DNA of 64,000 bases from Neckera pumila (GCA_963969595.1 OZ018408.1:35588108-35652107); one strand, 5' to 3'. Shown: positions 1 to 13,649, counted from the stretch's first letter. Notes: generated from the sequence alone by a model not told the origin. Made by a program: numbers and translations.

Positions 1-2086
1 AAATTTTGGTTCTTGCTCATTGTCACAACAGAAACTGTTGCGCGGAAATAGGGAAAAAACTATTTAGCTAAATTTCAAGGTACTAAAGGGGTCCGTGGAG
101 CAGCCCTCCAAAGGACTGGATTTTTCTCTAATGGAAATGGATGTGATCCAATGATTGCAAGGATCTTCTAGATGAGCATTTCCATCAATAATCATGTCTT
201 TGCACTCCTATTGTGATATATCATAAATATGTACCTTTAAAATGATCCATTTTGATTTCCATCAATTTTGAAACTATGAGGACTTATGGTGTGAAAACAC
301 CCAAAACCATCATAATAAGCAATTTAGCATAGTTGGAGGCATTTTTTCCTATAAGTAGTATTTTCTTAATACTAGCAATTGAAAATCATGAATTTTCAAA
401 AAAAAATTAGATTTTTTGGACATGGCATGTAATTTCTTTGAATTTTTGAAGTGGCAACTCCCTATAACACTAAAATTGTCACATAGGTGGATTTGGAACT
501 GAAATGTGAAAAACTCAGCAATGCTTTAATTGCAATTAAAGAAGGGGACAATTTCATGACACTTTTCAAGAACACCTTAATGGAAGTCTAGAGGCACTTC
601 AAGGGACGCTTTTGGATGTTTCTATTTTACATTAGTACATTCAAAGCCATTCTATTGAAAATAAGTTGATTCACCAATGAATTGTTTCAAATTGTTTCAA
701 ACTAGATATGTGGACAAGAAAAGTTCATTTCTCACTTAGACCTTTTCCATAGAGTCAATTCTCCACCAAATTTAAAACTAGCTACATATTCTAAAAGCTA
801 AGAAAGGGGAGGAGGGTGTAAAAATGTGTTAAAATTTGAAGCGTAAGCAATTGCCTTACCATGCATTTAACCCCTATCAAGCACAATTTTGCACTTATAT
901 AATTTCCAAGGAATGTATCATGCTCATCAACACCCAACAACATTGTTTTGATTCTAAAACTACTCTTTGGAACTTGAAAGTGCTTCAAATCAAGTGAGCG
1001 TGTTGTAGATTTGAGAATGGATTAGTTTATAACAACTTTTGGAGCTTTCTAACTGTGAATTTAATTTATTATTTCTAGTTTTTTAATATTTCTTAGAAAT
1101 CAGATACCTTCTATTTCTCTTTCATGGCTTTCAGAATATGTAAAGTTAGTTTTAAAATTTGGTAAAGCAGTATTGACTAACTGATGTGGGAAGCATCTCA
1201 ATGAAGAATGACCCTAAGTTAAAGTTACCGGTAGCTTGAATGGGGCCATCACTCCATGAAAGTTTAGCAAGACACTCCACTTCAATTGTGCCAAGTTGCA
1301 GAAGAATACCGCCGGTATGCATCAACTTTAATTTAATTTGTGATACTAGACAGTATGTTTTTTCCTTTTACTGAGTGGCCTCATTAATTTGCTTCTCCTA
1401 ATTTCAAAATCTTTGTAAATGGATTTGCACTAACTTAAGGTAGAGAACAGATTTATTTGTCCCTGCTAGGCATACCACACAGAATCTGTGTGCCTGTATT
1501 TTGAACAGATAGTGAGGAACAAGTTCCAGATCAAATTATTTTTCAAAACCCCTCATTTTGTTTTTTGGAGGGGGTTCTGAAAAATAATTTGATTGGAAAA
1601 TCACAAAATCCCAATACACCCCCCCAGTCTTGTATTTTTGAAAACAAAGTCGTTTGACAATCAATATGGGATAATCCATATCTATTTTCTGTATCCGTTT
1701 TTGTATCCGTATACATACGGTATATATACGGTATCATAATATTTGTATCAGGATCAATGGCAAGGAAGGGGGTGTTTTTATTTTTCTTCAAAAACAATCA
1801 ATGGCTATTAATTAACTTTTTTTTTTTGGGGGGGGGTAATTAATTGAGCAGGAAGTGTTCCTCTCTTTTCAGGGGATAGTCTAAACAAACAACTTTCAAA
1901 TTTGAATTGAATGGTCTAAATAGGAAATTTAGACTCATGGGAAACATGCTTCAATCTGCACAGTCATGTGTTCCCATCCATAAATCACGCGTGTGTCATG
2001 GTTTTCAAATTTAATGAAATTGTTGTGTTTGTTTGGATCCTGAGTGCTATGGGGATCTTGACTTGAACGATTGGAATAATCAATCT
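1..2086. other. AT-rich intergenic sequence, no gene seen
   Basis: Only short spurious frames. The first 50 bases resemble 11290-11340 inside copy 5 (AAATTTTGGTTTCTTG.., CAACAGAAA), so the window may open within a decayed family copy. A T-run followed by a G-run lies near 1817-1837. Confidence 0.6.
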
Positions 2087-2936
2087 TTAACCTCTAAAAT
2101 ACCAAGGCATTTTCTGGCTCTAAAACCATTGAAAACTGTCATTTTTGCTGCGATCACTCCCTAGACCAAGAAAAACTTCTTTTTAGAATCTAACCATAGG
2201 ATCTTGTACTTCACTTGTCTTATATCATGTGGTAAAATTTTCATGAAGTTTTACTGGACGGATTGGAAGATATTAGCATTTGAATTTGGAAAAAGAAGTT
2301 TTTTTGAATTGTGGCTTGCAACTTCAGATGACTTTGACGGCCATTTGTGGATTTTTTTTGCACTACATACCATAAAGTTAAAATTTTATGTTGAACATTT
2401 GAATTGAGAGTCGGGGAAAAAAATTTCAGAATGTCAAAACTTGATTTTCACTTATAAAAAATTTGTTAAATAGAAGTAGGTCCAAAATTGAACACAACTC
2501 TAAATTGTTAATAGCTCTTAGGTGGATTTAAAACACCATAATCTCCAAAATGGGATTGTTCTTGCAAACAAACTTAACCTTATAAAAAAAAAATGGAAAA
2601 AATTTGAAATTGCATTCAAAAATGAATCCTATAAGTTGTTGTTTTTTAAGATGCTTAGATTGCCCGAAAAAAAGATTGTCCATAACTTTCTCATTTTGAA
2701 TAAAAATTCAATTTTTTAAAGTTTTTTCTCTGCCCGGCAAACTATTTTTTTGACTTTAGGTGGCATAACTTTTGCTCCCGGGTACCGATTGAAAAAACAG
2801 TTATATTTTTAGAAAGCTAAAGTGATTTCCAATCTTTGAAAAAAGTTTCAAAAAATCAGATCAAAATTTCAGGTCACACAAGCATGCCCGAAATCCCAAG
2901 TGTCCCCCAAGGGGCCTTTGGTACTTTAGGGGTTAA
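2087..2936. mobile_element. TTAA-flanked non-autonomous TIR element, copy 1
   Basis: The copy starts TTAA-CCTCTAAAATACC and ends GGTACTTTAGGGG-TTAA. The interior resembles the copy at 9587-11379 (GTAACCATAGGATCTTGTACTTC type left part; GGGTACCGATTG in the right part). No transposase ORF. Confidence 0.85.
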
Positions 2937-3331
2937 GTTCACGCCTTGCTTGGTTGTTCGGCGCCTGGCCTGTTTATCTGTCCGTTGGTGTCTCATACCT
3001 GGGTGCTTATGAGTTGCTGTTTTGTGTTGTTTGCTTTCTAGATTTTTGAAAAACCAAAAAATTCCCCACCAAGGACTTGTTCCTCGGGTTTTGTGTACTT
3101 TTCCCCTTATCAATGGAAATTGTCCATGTGTTTCAAGAAAGAAAAATTAAAAAACTTTAAATTTATGCCAGTTTTGCAACCAGATCTGAATTATGCTTGT
3201 TTTTTTTATTGAAAAAGTGAAATGGTCGGAGTTTTTGATGTCTGAAGTAGTTTGAGAGCAAATTTTGAGCACTAAGGAATATCCAAAACCACAGGACCGG
3301 ACAGGTACATACGGTGGGGGTGGAATGATGA

Positions 3332-3569
3332 GGTAAGGTAGGAGGTCCATAAAGCAATCATCTAAGTGCTGCAACTGAATTTTGGGGAGGTAAAACATCT
3401 AGAAATATTTTTTAGTAAATATTTTTTGAAAGACAAGACAAAATGGCATGTGGCCCAAGTTTGTTTCATATTTTTTGGAGCTTTGTGGAATTAGTTATGA
3501 AATTTTGAAGTTGAAATGCCATAGAGTTCTAAAAGCGACCACCTCCTAGAATGTACACTATTTGTACAT
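3332..3569 (+). mobile_element. Fragment of the second TTAA family (CTCTTTAGTGACCG-ended)
   Basis: This stretch aligns with about 10500-10740 inside the nested element: shared GGTAGGAGGTCCATAAA, TGAATTTTGG..GAGG, AAAACATCT, TTTCATATTTTTT. It stops just before the TTAA of the next element at 3575. Ends are not preserved. Confidence 0.7.
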
Positions 3570-3574
3570 TTTAG

Positions 3575-4497
3575 TTAACCCCTAAAAGCCCATTGTTCCT
3601 TCGGGGGACAAATGCGTTTTTGGGCAGGTACCTACGGGCTGAAATTTTTTTGTGATTCTTTGAAACTTTTTGAAAAGGTGAAGAATTGAGAGAGGTATGT
3701 GGCGGAAAAAAAAATTTGAAATCGGACCTTCGAGCGAGAAGTTATGCCATTTCTTGGAATGCGTGGGGAGGGAGGGCAGCAAAAAAAATTTGCAAAATTT
3801 TGAATTTTTTTTAAAATATTTTTTTCTCATAGATTATATTTTTGTCTATCTGGAAAGCTTTGATTCATTTCAACTGGATTTGTTATGAGAGAGTTATGGA
3901 CATTCTTGCTTTTTGGGCAAATAGAGCATCTTCTTGAAGAAAATAACTTGTAGGATTCATTTCGGAATGCAATTTTTGTAATTTTTCAATCTTTTTTTGT
4001 AATGATTTAGTTTACTTGCTAGAACAATCTCACCATTGGGATTAGTGAATTTTAATTCCATAAAAAATATATGAATATTTTAGATTTTCCTTCTATCTTG
4101 TACCTACTTCTACTTAACAATTTTTTAAAGAATGATAATTAAGTTTTTTTAGAATTTTTTTTTCCTAGACTCTTAACTCAGTTCTCCACTATAAAGATTT
4201 AAAGCTCAAAATGCTGTAGTGCAAAAAATTTAAGTTAAAAATGTTTAAAGTCAAAAAATTTGGTCCCGCAGTGTGCTGAAAATCTTGTTTTTTCCACTTT
4301 AAACGCAAATATCTTGCAATCTGTGCGGTCAAAAATTCTGAAGTTTTTTCCACACATTCACATACTAGTTAGGTATAAGATCCTACGTTTAGATGTGCAA
4401 AAATAACAATTTTAATTTTTTTTTCACTCTTTGCTAAAAAAATGGCAGTTTTGGGTGTTTTTTGGCAGAAAAAAGGCCTTGGGCCTTTAGGGGTTAA
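3575..4497. mobile_element. TTAA-flanked non-autonomous TIR element, copy 2
   Basis: Ends are TTAA-CCCCTAAAAGCCC and GGGCCTTTAGGGG-TTAA, 923 bp including both TTAA. Belongs to the subgroup with 13949-14830 and 19394-20635 (GGGCAGGTACCTACGGGC near one end, GGCAGAAAAAAGGCC near the other). Confidence 0.9.
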
Positions 4498-5507
4498 TTG
4501 AAGAAAGCAAAATGTACCTCTGTATCATATTTGGTTCAAAATGCCCAAATCGTTTTCAAGCCTCCTATCTTACCAGGTCTTGGCGTGAGGTGGCCAGATC
4601 CGATCTCCAACGAGATCAATTAAGGACAGAGGCCCCCATGATCAAGGTAATCACCAAAATGTTCCAATTGTTGAACCAATAACTTAGGTGGCAATTTCCA
4701 AAAGCAAATTTCCTTACTGCTCTTGTAGGTAGGTCTTGTGCATGAAAAGAAATCAAAACTTGAGAAATCAAAGGTAGGTGCGGCAATCCGCTAAGACCAT
4801 CTGCAATGCAACAATGGCAAAAAGACCTTGTAACAGTACATCGCAGGCCATTCCACGAGGCCTCTTAAGTACCGATTCTTTCTTTGGAAAATTTGCCCCA
4901 ATGCAAAGACGGCATCCAAACGTCAAATGGACTTTACAATATTATAAAAAGAAAGGAAGAAAAGAATTTACATTAAAGAAAGGACTTTTCATGGAAACAA
5001 GGAAGGTTGAATTGATTAGTGCACATACCAATAAACTTTTCTTGGCATCCATTGGCTACTACCACTTTTTGTCATGATGACTCCCATCAATCAACTTGCC
5101 AAGAGTTTTGCCGGGGTTGGCAAAATGACAAAATATGCCGATCCCGGGGGTCCCATACCGAGACCATGAAAGTGGAGGTCTCCATACCAATTGCATTGGA
5201 GCACAATTTTAAATCAAAATTCTTGTCCACCCTGCACAGTGCCGATATTGTGCAAGGTGCCGGTTGCATTGCAGGTGGTCTAAGTCTGTCCATTCAGTTG
5301 CAACCATGATCAGTCTTGGCAAGCTTATCTGGGGCAGCCAAAGCGGATGTTTCTATACCCCAGACAGGAGCTTCCCTGGGTGATCCTCCTGCGCAAAAGG
5401 ACGGCTTTATGCTTCGAGCCGAGCTATGGCGGAGCAACAGAAGGCAGACCTGGAGAGCAGCTTTCAAAAGTACCTGTTCAGCAAGACTGTGGGTCCTTTT
5501 GTCACCG
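4498..5507. other. Intergenic spacer, no recognised gene
   Basis: Slightly more GC-rich than its neighbours, with overlapping frames of 96-99 codons at 4778-5309. The translations show no domain and no intron-exon pattern. A decayed gene cannot be excluded. Confidence 0.5.
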
Positions 5508-6446
5508 TTAACCCCTAAAGTTCCATGACTATGTTTTCACCGAAAATGCTCAAAAATTGCCATTTTTAGTACAAGTACCCAGTTTTTGAAAAAAAAAAAA
5601 ACTTTTTTGACACATGTAACCGTAGGATCTTGTAGTATGCTGACTTGAGAACATATGGTAAAAATTTCAGAAATTTCCACCGTACTGATTGCAAGATATA
5701 AGCATTCAAATTCATTGAAACCATTTTCTTGGCCCTGCAAAAAACAGGACAGCAGCACTTCACAAGCTCACTTTTTGATGAAAAAATGTCCAAAATGATG
5801 GTGCTTCTTTAAATTCTTTTTCCTGGATAAGTTGGCTACATGCCTAGAAAATTTTAGGTCATTTGGAATTGTACAACATACAGGGAAAAAATTGTAAGTA
5901 GATAGTAGTACAGAATGATTCAAAATACGAAATTGTCAAGGATTTTAATTATGGAATTGAAAAATGCTAATCCCAATGGTTGCAATGTTGTAATGAATAA
6001 TCTACATCCTATGATTTTATTTTTTTCAAAAAATATTAAAAATTGAGTAAAATAAAGGACTTCAAAGTTTATTTTAGAGTACAAAATCCATAACTACCCG
6101 CAAACTAAAATCTTCATAACTTTTGACTCATTGATCAAAATGGGATGATTCAAAGCTTTTTACGTATATATAACTCTAGAAAACCAATTTCAAATTTTGT
6201 TTTCGATAAAAGTGTTTTTTTCTAATCTGCCCAGACTGCCCAACTACAAAAAAAGGTAACATATTAGGCCATAACTTTTGACTCACATTTTCAAATGTCA
6301 TGAAATTTAGTACATAAGAAAGATACTCCTCGCGCCCACCTTAGACTATTAAAATTCCAGCCTAAAATATGGAAATCTCTAGTCACACACACCTACCCAA
6401 AAATTTTATACAACCAAAAAACGCATGCCGGTCCTTTAGGGGTTAA
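5508..6446. mobile_element. TTAA-flanked non-autonomous TIR element, copy 3
   Basis: Ends are TTAA-CCCCTAAAGTTCC and GGTCCTTTAGGGG-TTAA, 939 bp. Same subgroup and orientation as 7764-8697; the copies at 15858, 17969 and 30263 are the same subgroup in the other orientation. Confidence 0.9.
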
Positions 6447-7763
6447 GAGCCTCGGTGGCAGATTCGTCCCATTTCAAAGCACCCCGATGAAGCAGAATGC
6501 GCCGCATGAGGAGTGAGGCCAATTTTGTTGCAGAATCGGCAGGCGCGACCGTTTTTGTTGTTCCCATCGAGTTCCCTCACCTCTTAATGCTAGGGAACAT
6601 GCCGTGTAAGGCGCATTCTGCACAAGAGCTTGCCCTACCAGGCTCGCCCACTGGCTTGCTCAGGCGCACACTGCACATTCTCTAGTACATTCAAGTTCAT
6701 TTGGGACAGATTTGGTAGACACAAGGCAACTTCCAATCCTGGAAATGGCACCAAATTCAGCCTTAGGAGGAGGAGGAGAACTGGGCGTGATGCAACCAGG
6801 GATTATCCAAAAGGGGAGGAGGCAGAACCGAGGGAAGGAAATCCCCAACTGATGAGCCATTGGGCTTGCCTGCGACACATGAGCTCCTTCAAGTAAGTAC
6901 GCAAGTGTGCACGAGTAGTTGGATGATCAGATGACCGCTTCATTTAATATTGATTTTGATCTTTGAGCAAGCGATATGCAATACAAATCAATATCCAAAA
7001 TTCTCACATTGCTTGCTCAATGTTCAACGCTCGATCAAAATCAATAAATGACATACTATACTGTCATCACAGACGTTTGTATCTATACTCTTCGCAAATC
7101 TAAGGGTGTAGAAAGAGGGTTTGTGCTATGAGTTTTCTAACTATCCAATGGAATGGTGACAAATCTGCCTTAATAATCAGACTTGGCATTATGATTTATG
7201 AACAATGCTGCAACTATTACCATTGGGAGAAGGAGTTTACACATATACATTGGGACAAGGAATTTACACATATATGGATTGTGTACATTTTCATTCAAAG
7301 ATGTACATCAGGGCTGCATTTTCACTTTGAAAGTATTGTGTAGCAGTCACTATAGCTTCTTGAGTTTCAGGAGCTCCATTATGCAACATTTGACTTGCTT
7401 GAGGGTGCCCTCAGGTCAATTTTAGACTACAATTGGCCAAATTTTGCTTTGGAAAGCCATGAGCATGATTTTCCAATACTTCTTTTAGTGTGCTTTTGAA
7501 GCGGTTTATTTTCACAGTCCAATGTCTATAAATTTGAGATTTCTTGTACCTATTCAAAGTACGTTTGAATGCGCTTCCAATGATCAAAATGTGGCAAGTT
7601 CTAACTAGAAAGCAAGTGAAAAGTTTGAGTTCAGTATTTGGCGGGTCCTTTATAATAGTCTCATTAAAGATGCCCTAATAATCCTAAAAGTTTAGGCAAC
7701 CGTAATGGTCTACACCTCCATCAGGAATGAATGATACATTTATGACAATAGAAGAACACCTCT
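6447..7763. other. Intergenic spacer
   Basis: Contains a 12-bp inverted pair GCAGAATGCGCC/GGCGCATTCTGC (about 6492-6503 and 6610-6621), a purine-rich AGGAGGAGGAGG run near 6763, and the hairpin listed at 6948. No gene seen. Confidence 0.5.
6948..7046. repeat. Imperfect hairpin of about 100 bp
   Basis: TATTGATTTTGAT at 6948-6960 faces ATCAAAATCAATA at 7034-7046, and GAGCAAGC just inside faces GCTTGCTC. Could be a small MITE; no target duplication seen. Confidence 0.7.
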
Positions 7764-8697
7764 ATAACCCCTAAAGGTTTTTGACTATGTTTTCACCAAA
7801 AACGCTCCAAAACTGCCATTTTGAATACAAGTACCAAATTTTAGAAAAAAAACATTTTTGGACACATATAACCGTAGGATCTTGTAGTAAACTTGTTTGA
7901 GAATATGTGAAAAAAATTTCAGAATTTTCCACCATGTAGATTGCAAGATATTAGTGTTTGAATTGAGAAAAAGCCTTTTTTTGTCCCTGCGAAAAAGCGG
8001 GCAGTTGCACTTCACAAGGTCACATTTGTATGAAAAAATGTCCAAAATGGTGGTTACTCTTTGGATTCGTTTTTGAAGTCAAGTTGGCTATATGCTTGAA
8101 AATTTTCAGATCATTTGGAATTGTACAACATATAGGAAAAAAATAGTAAGTAGAAAGAAGTAGAGAATGATTCAAAAAACTAAATTATTAAGAATTTAAT
8201 TAAAGAATTGAAAAATGCCAATCCCAATGGTTATAATGTTTTAATAACCTATCTACAGCCAATGTTTTTATTTTTTTTCAAAAATATTGAAAATTGAATT
8301 AAATAAAGAACTTCAAAGTTTATTTTAGAATAGAGAATCCACAATTGCCCGCAAACTAGAACACCTTATAATTTTGATCTCATAAATCAAAATGAAATAA
8401 TTCCAGACCTAAAGTTGCATACATTGATCTAGAGAACCAGTTTCAAATTTTTATTTTTTTTAAAAATGATTTTTTAAGAATTTTTTGAGCTGCCCGCCGA
8501 GCATTGAAAATCACATATCATACAATAACTTTTTAATTGTGGTGTCAAAAGTTATGAAAATTGTTGGACCTTAAAGCTACTCCTCGGGAAAATGTTGTGT
8601 GAAAATTTCAAAGAAAAAAAATAAAAACTCCATTCGTAGTGAGCTGCCCAAAAATGCTATGTTCTCAAAAAAGCATGTTCAGTGCTTTAGGGGATAA
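7764..8697. mobile_element. Non-autonomous TIR element of the TTAA family, copy 4, flanked by ATAA
   Basis: Ends are ATAA-CCCCTAAAGG and CTTTAGGGG-ATAA, 934 bp. Interior aligns closely with 5508-6446 throughout. The same 4-bp word ATAA sits on both sides, which supports a 4-bp duplication at a non-canonical target. Confidence 0.88.
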
Positions 8698-9586
8698 ATG
8701 ATGCAATGATCCTAATATTGCTTGTAGTAAAGGAATTTTTGTTATTTAAGTTTGAATTCAAATCTAAGTAAATCTAGAGTAAAAGTTATCTTCCAATGCT
8801 TTACACATAAGGTAAATCCCCCCATTCCCAACCATTGGCCCATTCCCAACCTATAGGTGCACGTATTTCCGACCACGCTTAGAATGCGGGAAATAATGAT
8901 TAGATAAAAATTTATTGAATGATCGGAATTGGAAGACTCTACACATTGGCCATGGGTCTGGCGCACTTTTTGCCTCCCAAAATTCATAGTAATTTCAATT
9001 CAAGCGATAAAATTACAATTTTTTTGCAATCCATGTCATTTCTATTGATGTACCTCTGAAAAATATTTGTTTTGCCTTCACTACTCCAAATTATGTCGGA
9101 ATTCCTTATTTGGTCGGTTATGGGAGAGTTTACCTTAGATGTGATGAGTTCCTTGCCGTTTAATTTACACCGTTACTTTGAAAAAATACACACACACACA
9201 CACATATATATAACACCCTAAATCCTAGACCCTTGAAAGACCATGAAGTCAGGCTAATATCTAATAGTGTGCCCGCCCATCCCCTGCTGATGCTCTTCAT
9301 GAGTTTTGCCACATGAGTCTCCTTGTTGGGGCCGTCACCAAGTTAGTGTGTTGCACTGCAGTTTTGAACACAAAATGATAAGCTGAATTGGGCCGACAGA
9401 CACAATTAGTGGCTCGCACATTAGGACTCCCTAGTAACTTACTCGGACTCCAAGTGGTCACTCGCCAACAGAAGGCAAAAATGTGGAACTCCACTCCAAA
9501 TATTCACCTTGCATTGGGGAAAATGCAAACATAAGTGCAAAATGTTTACCCTACGCAAAGGTCAGATTCTGCAGAAATTAAGTCAT
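8698..9586. other. Intergenic spacer
   Basis: Nothing recognised apart from the CA/TA microsatellite. Confidence 0.5.
9187..9212 (+). repeat. (CA)n(TA)n microsatellite
   Basis: About eight CA units run directly into four TA units. Simple repeat in an intergenic stretch. Confidence 0.9.
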
Positions 9587-11379
9587 TTAACCCCTAAATC
9601 CCCAAAGTCCCCTCGGGGGACACTTGGGATTTCAGGCAGGCTCGTGTGACTTGGAATTTTGACCTGATTTTTGGAAACTTTTTTTGAAGATAGGGAATCA
9701 CATTAGCTTTCTAAAAATATAATTTTTTTTTCAATCGATGTCTGGAAGCAAAAGTTATGCCACCCGAAGTCAAAAAAGCACTTTGCCGGGCAGAAAAAAA
9801 GAACTTTAAAAAATTTAAAATTTTTTAAAATTTTTTTTTCTCAAAGATCATGTTTTTGTCTACTTTTGAAGCTTTGATTCATTCTATTTGGACTCAAAAG
9901 GAGAAAGTTATGGACAATCTTGTTTTTTGGGCAATCTAAGCATCTTTAAAAAAACCTTATAGAACTCATTTTTGAATGCAATTTTCAATTTTTTTCAATT
10001 TTTTTTTCTTAAAAAGGTTTTTTGTTTGCAAGAACAATCCCACCGTTGGGATTATGGTGTTTTAATTCCACCTATTAAGAACTATTAACAATTTAGTGTT
10101 TTGTTCAATTTTGGACTTATTTCTACCTAACAAATTTTTTATATGTGAAAATAGAGTTTTGACATTTTGAAATTCTTTTCCCCCAACTCTCAACTCAAAT
10201 GTTCATATAATTTTTTAACTTTGTGGTGTGCAGTGCAAAAAAATCCACAAATGGCCGTCAAAAGTCATCTAAAATTGCAGGCCACAGTTCAAAAAGACTT
10301 CTTTTTCCAACTTCAAATGTTAACTCTTTAGTGACCGTGGTTGACTTGGGGGGCGGGCGTAGTTTTTCAAGAAAATGAATTTTGTAGCCACTTTAAGATG
10401 TAGTCTTAGATCAAACAGTATAAGGTGTTTCTGTAAGGAAGATTCTTCAACCTAACAAAAAATCAAACTCATCCAACGGTACAAATTGCTATAAATAAGG
10501 TAGGAGGTCCATAAATCAACCTTTTAAGGGCTAAAAATTGAATTTTGGAGAGGCAAAACATCTTTAAATATTTTTTTAGTAAATTTTCCTCAAAAGACAA
10601 GTAGAATAAGCATCTAACCTAAGTTGTTTCATATTTTTTCAAGCTTTGTGAAATTAGTTACAAATTTTTGAAGTTCACAAAAAATGGTCATCTGTGGTCA
10701 TCAAAACAATTACCCTTCTAAAATGTGCAGATTTGGTACATTGAAGAAAGTGAAATGTATCTCTAAATCATGTTTGCTTCTAGTTTGAGTTGCTTTCCTT
10801 AATTCTCAAAAATCAATGACTCGAATGACACTTTAGAATTTGCACTACATAAATATTAATGCATAAGTTTATTTTGGGCATTCATGAGATTACAAAGCAA
10901 CACTTATGCCTTGTCAAGACATCAAGTTACAAAAAAATCTCACAATTTGGTTGATATTTTTTGTGTTTTTGTTGAACACTTCCTATTTAAAGGTCCATGC
11001 CATTTGAGTTTGCAACCTCATAGCTAATTCATCAATGCTCCAATTTTCTTGAAATTGGTTTTGTTTGAAGCACACAAAGACATTCTAATTGCGTTACTCT
11101 TTGATATTTTTGTGATCAAATGTATTTTGAACAATATTAGACCAAGAGTCCAAAAATCAACCAAAAAGTAGTCGACCGGTCACTAAAGGGTTAATATCTT
11201 CCAATCCGTATGGTCAAACTTCATGAAATTTTTACTACATGATCTAAGACAAGTGAAGTACAAGATCCTACGGTTAGATAATAAAAAAAAAAAATTTTGG
11301 TTTCTTGAGTGATCGCAACAGAAATGGCAGTTTTCAGTGGTTTTGGAGCCAAAAAATGCCTTGGGGATTTAGGGGTTAA
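9587..11379. mobile_element. TTAA-flanked TIR element, copy 5, interrupted by another TTAA element
   Basis: Outer ends are TTAA-CCCCTAAATCCCC and GGGGATTTAGGGG-TTAA. Removing the nested element at 10320-11194 and one TTAA leaves about 922 bp, the size of uninterrupted copies. Confidence 0.9.
10320..11194. mobile_element. Second TTAA-targeting family, nested in copy 5
   Basis: Ends are TTAA-CTCTTTAGTGACCG and CGGTCACTAAAGGG-TTAA, 14-bp inverted repeats with one mismatch. The host sequence reads ..CTTCAAATG-TTAA before and TTAA-TATCTTCCAATCC after, and the two halves rejoin to the intact internal sequence of sister copies with one TTAA. No ORF of transposase size. Confidence 0.92.
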
Positions 11380-13019
11380 AAAAAAAGTGCCACGTACATG
11401 TCATATTATGAATGGTCTGAAGTGACATTGACCCTTGAGAATCTGACGTGGAAATTCAATTTCAGCACTCAGGTGCCAAATCAGACCTTCACAGATAATA
11501 CTTGGAGTGATCAATCAAACTTGGAAACATGTTTTTGGAATCAATGATCCCAAAGTAGGAGGGAGATGTCATTCCAAAATTAACCATTTCAAAATAGACA
11601 GTAGGTTTTTACATCTATTCAATTGCAAGCAGGGGAAAAAACCCAATTATCTCCCCACCTGGTCAAACACTTGTAGAACTACTAAGGTAAATTAATGCAC
11701 TGGTCTATGTTCGATGCAAATAGCAACTGAGCATATGCACTATTATAAAACCTAAATTATTTTTATTAGGCCTTTTTTAATTCACCTTAGCTTGCACTAT
11801 TTGAACACTGTATAAAAAACTTATGCAATGTCAAAGTATAGTTTAGAGGTGTATCGAAAATCGACACTAGACTTTCTTAGACTCCCCTAAACTTTCCTAG
11901 ACTCTCATATTCTCAATATAAACATCTTGTGTCCAATGTTTAGGGAGAACCGCTAGTTAGTTCATTTTTAGCTGGTAAAATTGGGAAAAAACCTAGTTGC
12001 AATTTGGAAACATTGAAAATAAACCGGTGTGAAAAAATCTATAAATTTTTTGTTTGGAATGAAAAACATAGAAAAAAATCAAACTTTATACTTAAAAAAT
12101 CGGTTCAATATGGAAATCAATAGAAAATAGTTGGTCAAATTCAAAAAATATCCCCAACACTCTCTTGGGTCATCAATATCTACACAAAATAGTGAATTAG
12201 GTTGCCCCATACTAATTTCTCAACATTCAACACTATATAAATATGTACAGTCATTGTAGAAGAATGCAATAATGAAGGAACTATATGTTATTGTATGGGT
12301 TGGTGCATTGTTCATGGCTCGGGTTTAGAGAAGTGCATGCGCCTCCATGTAGACAAACAATGGCTCATGAGCTAACTTATGTCAGTGAAGGCAACCTAAT
12401 TGTTGAGGCAATCCAATTTCACTATTTTGTGTAGGTTTTAGTGTTGCTTTTTGGTCCAAATTGTAATCGTAAGTGTGGCACATACTTCATAATATAATCC
12501 CCAATATTGAATTCATGCATATGGCATTGGTTTTGGGCCCTTGTTGACTTGATTCCTCCAGAAAACTGACCGCACCACTTTCAGACTTCAGTTGTTGCCA
12601 GGAATGTTAGCAACCCTTGTTCTCGTGGGGCTGATTTGTGGCTGACCCAATTTGTGTGAACTTTACAAGGCAATCCCCACGCATGTTCCTACTTATTGTG
12701 GATCTGAAAGAATCATGTGTCAATGAAATTTCGTTTCATTTGTGTCAAAAAAATAAAAAATAAAAAAATGTGCATAGAATATTATGGCAACCAATATTAT
12801 GTATGATAAACTTGACTTATTATCACAACCAACAAGAACAGATAAAAGTTGACCCAATACGTATTGCATCCTCCACTGACTGCTACATACTGGCAAGGGA
12901 ATTTTGTAGTCTCAGAGACGAGGAATGACAAATGTTTTACACACTTGTGAATAAAGATTTAGTCTGTTCTAAAAGCGATTGGCTTCTAAAAATGATCGTG
13001 GCGCACAAGTACATTTTGC

Positions 13020-13180
13020 TTTTTTTAATGTACCAATGTTGTACATTTCAGGAGATGGTCGGTTTTAGTGACTACTGCATTCCGACTTCAAGAGTTTGTA
13101 ACTAAGGTCCAAAAAATATGAAACAACTTGGGTTAGATGCCTACTCCATTTTTCTGCCTACAAAAATCTACTGAAAATTG
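13020..13180 (-). mobile_element. Inverted fragment of the second TTAA family
   Basis: Read on the minus strand it matches 3400-3569 and 10590-10740 (TTTCATATTTTTTGGACC, AGTTACAAACTCTTGAAGT, GTACATT). Ends not preserved. Confidence 0.6.
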
Positions 13181-13649
13181 TTTCAAGGAATTTTATTAGC
13201 TTCCTTGAAAAGGCAAAGAACTCTTTAATGGTTGCTTGAAGAGCAGACTACCTTATGTTGGAGATGGTTTCACAAAGTAAGTTATGTCCCAAAGACACAC
13301 TTATAGCTTGACACCTTATGTATCTAAATAAAATGGCCTTACTGATGGTTCCTCAACCAACCCTAGTCCTTGAATTAATTGAAAGTCTCTCCTAGGCATC
13401 TAGGGAGGTATAATACCTCTCCAACGTGGAGAGGACCGTTGCCTCCTTATACAATGTTATGTATATTATGTATTTGAAAGATCACTTTATGTCCAAAATC
13501 AACATCTACACCTTTATGTTGGAAGAGTCTAATAAAAGAGCAAAGTGGATGAAAAGAGGACAACATTTTTCCAAATATTATTCAAGGCCTTTAGGAAGAG
13601 TTAAAGTTTGCCACGTCGAAAAAAGTCGGAAGAAAAAAACTTTTTCTAA

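Noticed and set aside
4778..5309. Overlapping frames that might be a decayed gene
   Set aside because: No domain or splice pattern could be seen; left as spacer.
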